NCBI GenBank assembly: GCA_958451705.1
Contig: CAUDRD010000070.1
Span: forward strand, 1 to 7,357
Length of the DNA stretch: 7,357 bases
Direction: 5' to 3'
Origin: an uncultured Oscillospiraceae bacterium
GTDB lineage: Bacteria; Bacillota; Clostridia; Oscillospirales; Acutalibacteraceae
Every line of letters begins with the position of its first letter. The first letter of the stretch is position 1. Made by a program: the position numbers and the translations under genes. Of the stretch, positions 6,101 through 7,357 are shown piece after piece. The notes under the pieces are model-generated. The model saw only the letters and a list, made by a program, of their open reading frames with translations, was not told the origin of the DNA and ran no database searches.

Positions 6101-7357
6101 ATGAAAACCGCAAGCAGTAAAAAGTGGACAAAGATTGTTTCCATAATTGTTTCAGCAGCTATTCTCTGCACAGTTATGGTGGCAGCTCTTATCCCGTCTT
6201 TCGCAGCTGACGAGATCAACTACGGAACCGATTCTTATACCCTTGAGGATAAGGGCGCTTATGTCTCAATGGGTGTTGATGGAATCAATTACACATTTGT
6301 TCAGACAGAGGACAATCAGAAGTTTACTTTCAGAACTATCTACAACATGATGGTAAACTTTGACCCCAACAACGTTATTTATGACAACATCAGCTTCACA
6401 AATGCTGACGCTCTGAAGAATTGCACAATCAACTGGGTTAACGGTTCTCCCATGGATGACGGCATGATCGGCGGTAAAGCCGGTGCTGCTACAAGAAGCA
6501 TGGACAGCTATGAGGCTGAGGTAACCTTTACAAGCGATAAGGCTGCTTCAAGAGAATCTCTTGTTATTAAGCCCGACTTCACAGTTGACTATCGTTCACT
6601 TGATGTTGATGCAATTGAAAGCGATCCCAGATGGAGCAAAGCTGAAAATGCTCATCAGGAGAAATTCCCCTTCACAATCACAATTATCGACGCACGCAGT
6701 CTTGCAGACACAGTTGCATTTGCACAGTCAAAGGTAAAAGCTGAGGACACTTACACAGCTGAGTCCCGTGACGCTCTTGCAAAGGCAATTGAGACATATA
6801 AGACTCCCGGTGCAACACAGACAGAGGTTAACTTTGCAGAGGCTCTTATCCTTCGTGCAGTAGAAAACCTTGTAACACTTCCCGGCGTTACAGTAGATCC
6901 TGTTGAACTTGCTACTATTAAGGCAGACCGTCAGGCTGCTATTAACGAAGCAACAGGTTATCAGAAGTTCGGTGATACAGGCCACTACATTTCTATGGGT
7001 GTCAACAATGTAAATTACACATTCATCCAGAAGAAAGATACAGAGCGCTTTGAGTTTACAACAAATCTTAAGTTCCTTATAAACTATGTTGGAAACAGCA
7101 TCATGTTTACAAACGTCGCTTTCACAGATGACAAAGGCGATCTCGGCAACAGCAACCTTGTATGGCAGGACAGCGAAGGTCCTGTCGGATATCATAAGGT
7201 AATCACAGGCGTTGGTGGAGCTAATTCAAACAACTTCAGCAACTATACAGCTTTGATTTCCTTTACAAGCGATAAGGCTCCTTCAAGAGAAGCTAAGGTT
7301 ATCAATGCAAACCTTTCTATAGCTTATAAGTATCAGCCTACAAGCGTTATTTGGGTA
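6101..7357 (+). CDS. Secreted repeat-module protein with a FIVAR-like segment, 3' end missing
   Basis: The frame stays open for 419 codons to the window edge, so the C-terminus is not seen. A lysine-rich start and hydrophobic core (residues 1-32) end in PSFAADE, a clear signal peptide cut near A35/A36. Two copies of one module follow. Copy 1 spans about 51-168 (AYVSMGVDGINYTF, NNVIYDNISFTN, then VTFTSDKAASRE). Copy 2 spans about 293-411 (HYISMGVNNVNYTF, NSIMFTNVAFTD, then ISFTSDKAPSRE). Between them, about 198-260 is helical (LADTVAFAQSKVKAEDTYTA, then ALAKAIETYKTPGATQTEVN) and resembles FIVAR domains, which act as spacers in large cell-surface and sugar-binding proteins. I do not recognise the module; it is predicted beta-rich and has almost no cysteine. 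AAGGAGG lies 8 bases before the ATG. All ten glutamines seen use CAG and most asparagines AAC, which fits high expression. A wall anchor, dockerin or further modules may lie beyond the window. Confidence 0.88.
   Translation, partial: MKTASSKKWTKIVSIIVSAAILCTVMVAALIPSFAADEINYGTDSYTLEDKGAYVSMGVDGINYTFVQTEDNQKFTFRTIYNMMVNFDPNNVIYDNISFTNADALKNCTINWVNGSPMDDGMIGGKAGAATRSMDSYEAEVTFTSDKAASRESLVIKPDFTVDYRSLDVDAIESDPRWSKAENAHQEKFPFTITIIDARSLADTVAFAQSKVKAEDTYTAESRDALAKAIETYKTPGATQTEVNFAEALILRAVENLVTLPGVTVDPVELATIKADRQAAINEATGYQKFGDTGHYISMGVNNVNYTFIQKKDTERFEFTTNLKFLINYVGNSIMFTNVAFTDDKGDLGNSNLVWQDSEGPVGYHKVITGVGGANSNNFSNYTALISFTSDKAPSREAKVINANLSIAYKYQPTSVIWV
6526..6555 (+). repeat. In-frame 30-base repeat inside the secreted-protein gene, copy 1
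   Basis: This segment encodes FTSDKAASRE near the end of the first module and matches 7261-7290 at 29 of 30 bases (only one G-to-C difference, changing Ala to Pro). The copies are 735 bases, or 245 codons, apart. Most other aligned parts of the two modules differ much more at the DNA level. Confidence 0.85.
7261..7290 (+). repeat. In-frame 30-base repeat inside the secreted-protein gene, copy 2
   Basis: This is the second copy of the segment at 6526-6555, encoding FTSDKAPSRE near the end of the second module. The flanking residues are also alike (YTALIS here, YEAEVT in copy 1), confirming that it belongs to a larger duplicated domain and is not an isolated repeat. Confidence 0.85.

Noticed and set aside
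6147..6350. 67-codon plus-strand frame overlapping the start of the secreted-protein gene
   Set aside because: It is in another frame inside a well-supported gene and has no ribosome binding site of its own.
6728..7195. Open minus-strand frame of 155 codons opposite the secreted-protein gene
   Set aside because: It lies entirely within a gene with signal peptide, duplicated modules, promoter and ribosome binding site. Its product is cysteine-rich and random-looking, and it is a by-product of the codon bias of the sense strand.

Overview
The window reads as a piece of chromosome from a low-GC Gram-positive anaerobe. It most resembles the Clostridia (Oscillospiraceae/Ruminococcaceae-like gut Firmicutes). 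The grounds are AGGAGG-type ribosome binding sites, near-consensus sigma-A promoters (TTGACA-17-TATAAT), a Clostridia-style lipobox (FCAC), a VanZ-family protein, and TGA used as a stop codon. No rRNA, tRNA, CRISPR array, insertion sequence or phage gene is visible. The lineage is an inference from style, not from a marker gene.

Layout. Bases 1-89 are AT-rich and empty. An AraC-family regulator lies on the minus strand (110-940) and ends inside a hairpin terminator. After an AT-rich divergent gap comes a decayed plus-strand gene (1245-1731). It still has a good ribosome binding site but is broken by three single-base frameshifts. A 13-bp bidirectional hairpin separates it from a convergent minus-strand pair: a family-5 (OppA-type) solute-binding lipoprotein (2284-3918) followed by a VanZ-like membrane protein (1809-2291), with an ATGACTGA overlap. 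The pair has a clear promoter just upstream of 3918. Next on the minus strand is a monocistronic sodium:alanine/glycine symporter of the AgcS family (4120-5547), with its own promoter and a strong terminator.

The last part is a roughly 550-bp divergent intergenic region leading into a plus-strand gene that runs off the window end (6101 to beyond 7357). It encodes a secreted protein with a signal peptide, two copies of a module I do not recognise, and a FIVAR-like helical segment between them. This gene has a perfect consensus promoter, a leader of about 200 nt with several complementary segments, a strong ribosome binding site and narrow codon choice. It therefore looks like an abundantly made surface or secreted protein, and it is the most interesting item here.

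Functionally the window is a set of mostly independent units: a regulator, peptide capture (the binding protein has no permease or ATPase genes beside it), amino-acid uptake, and a surface protein. Nothing in the sequence ties them into a single pathway. Three genes are assigned shorter starts than the longest open frame allows, because ribosome binding sites, and for the binding protein also the promoter, fix the start.
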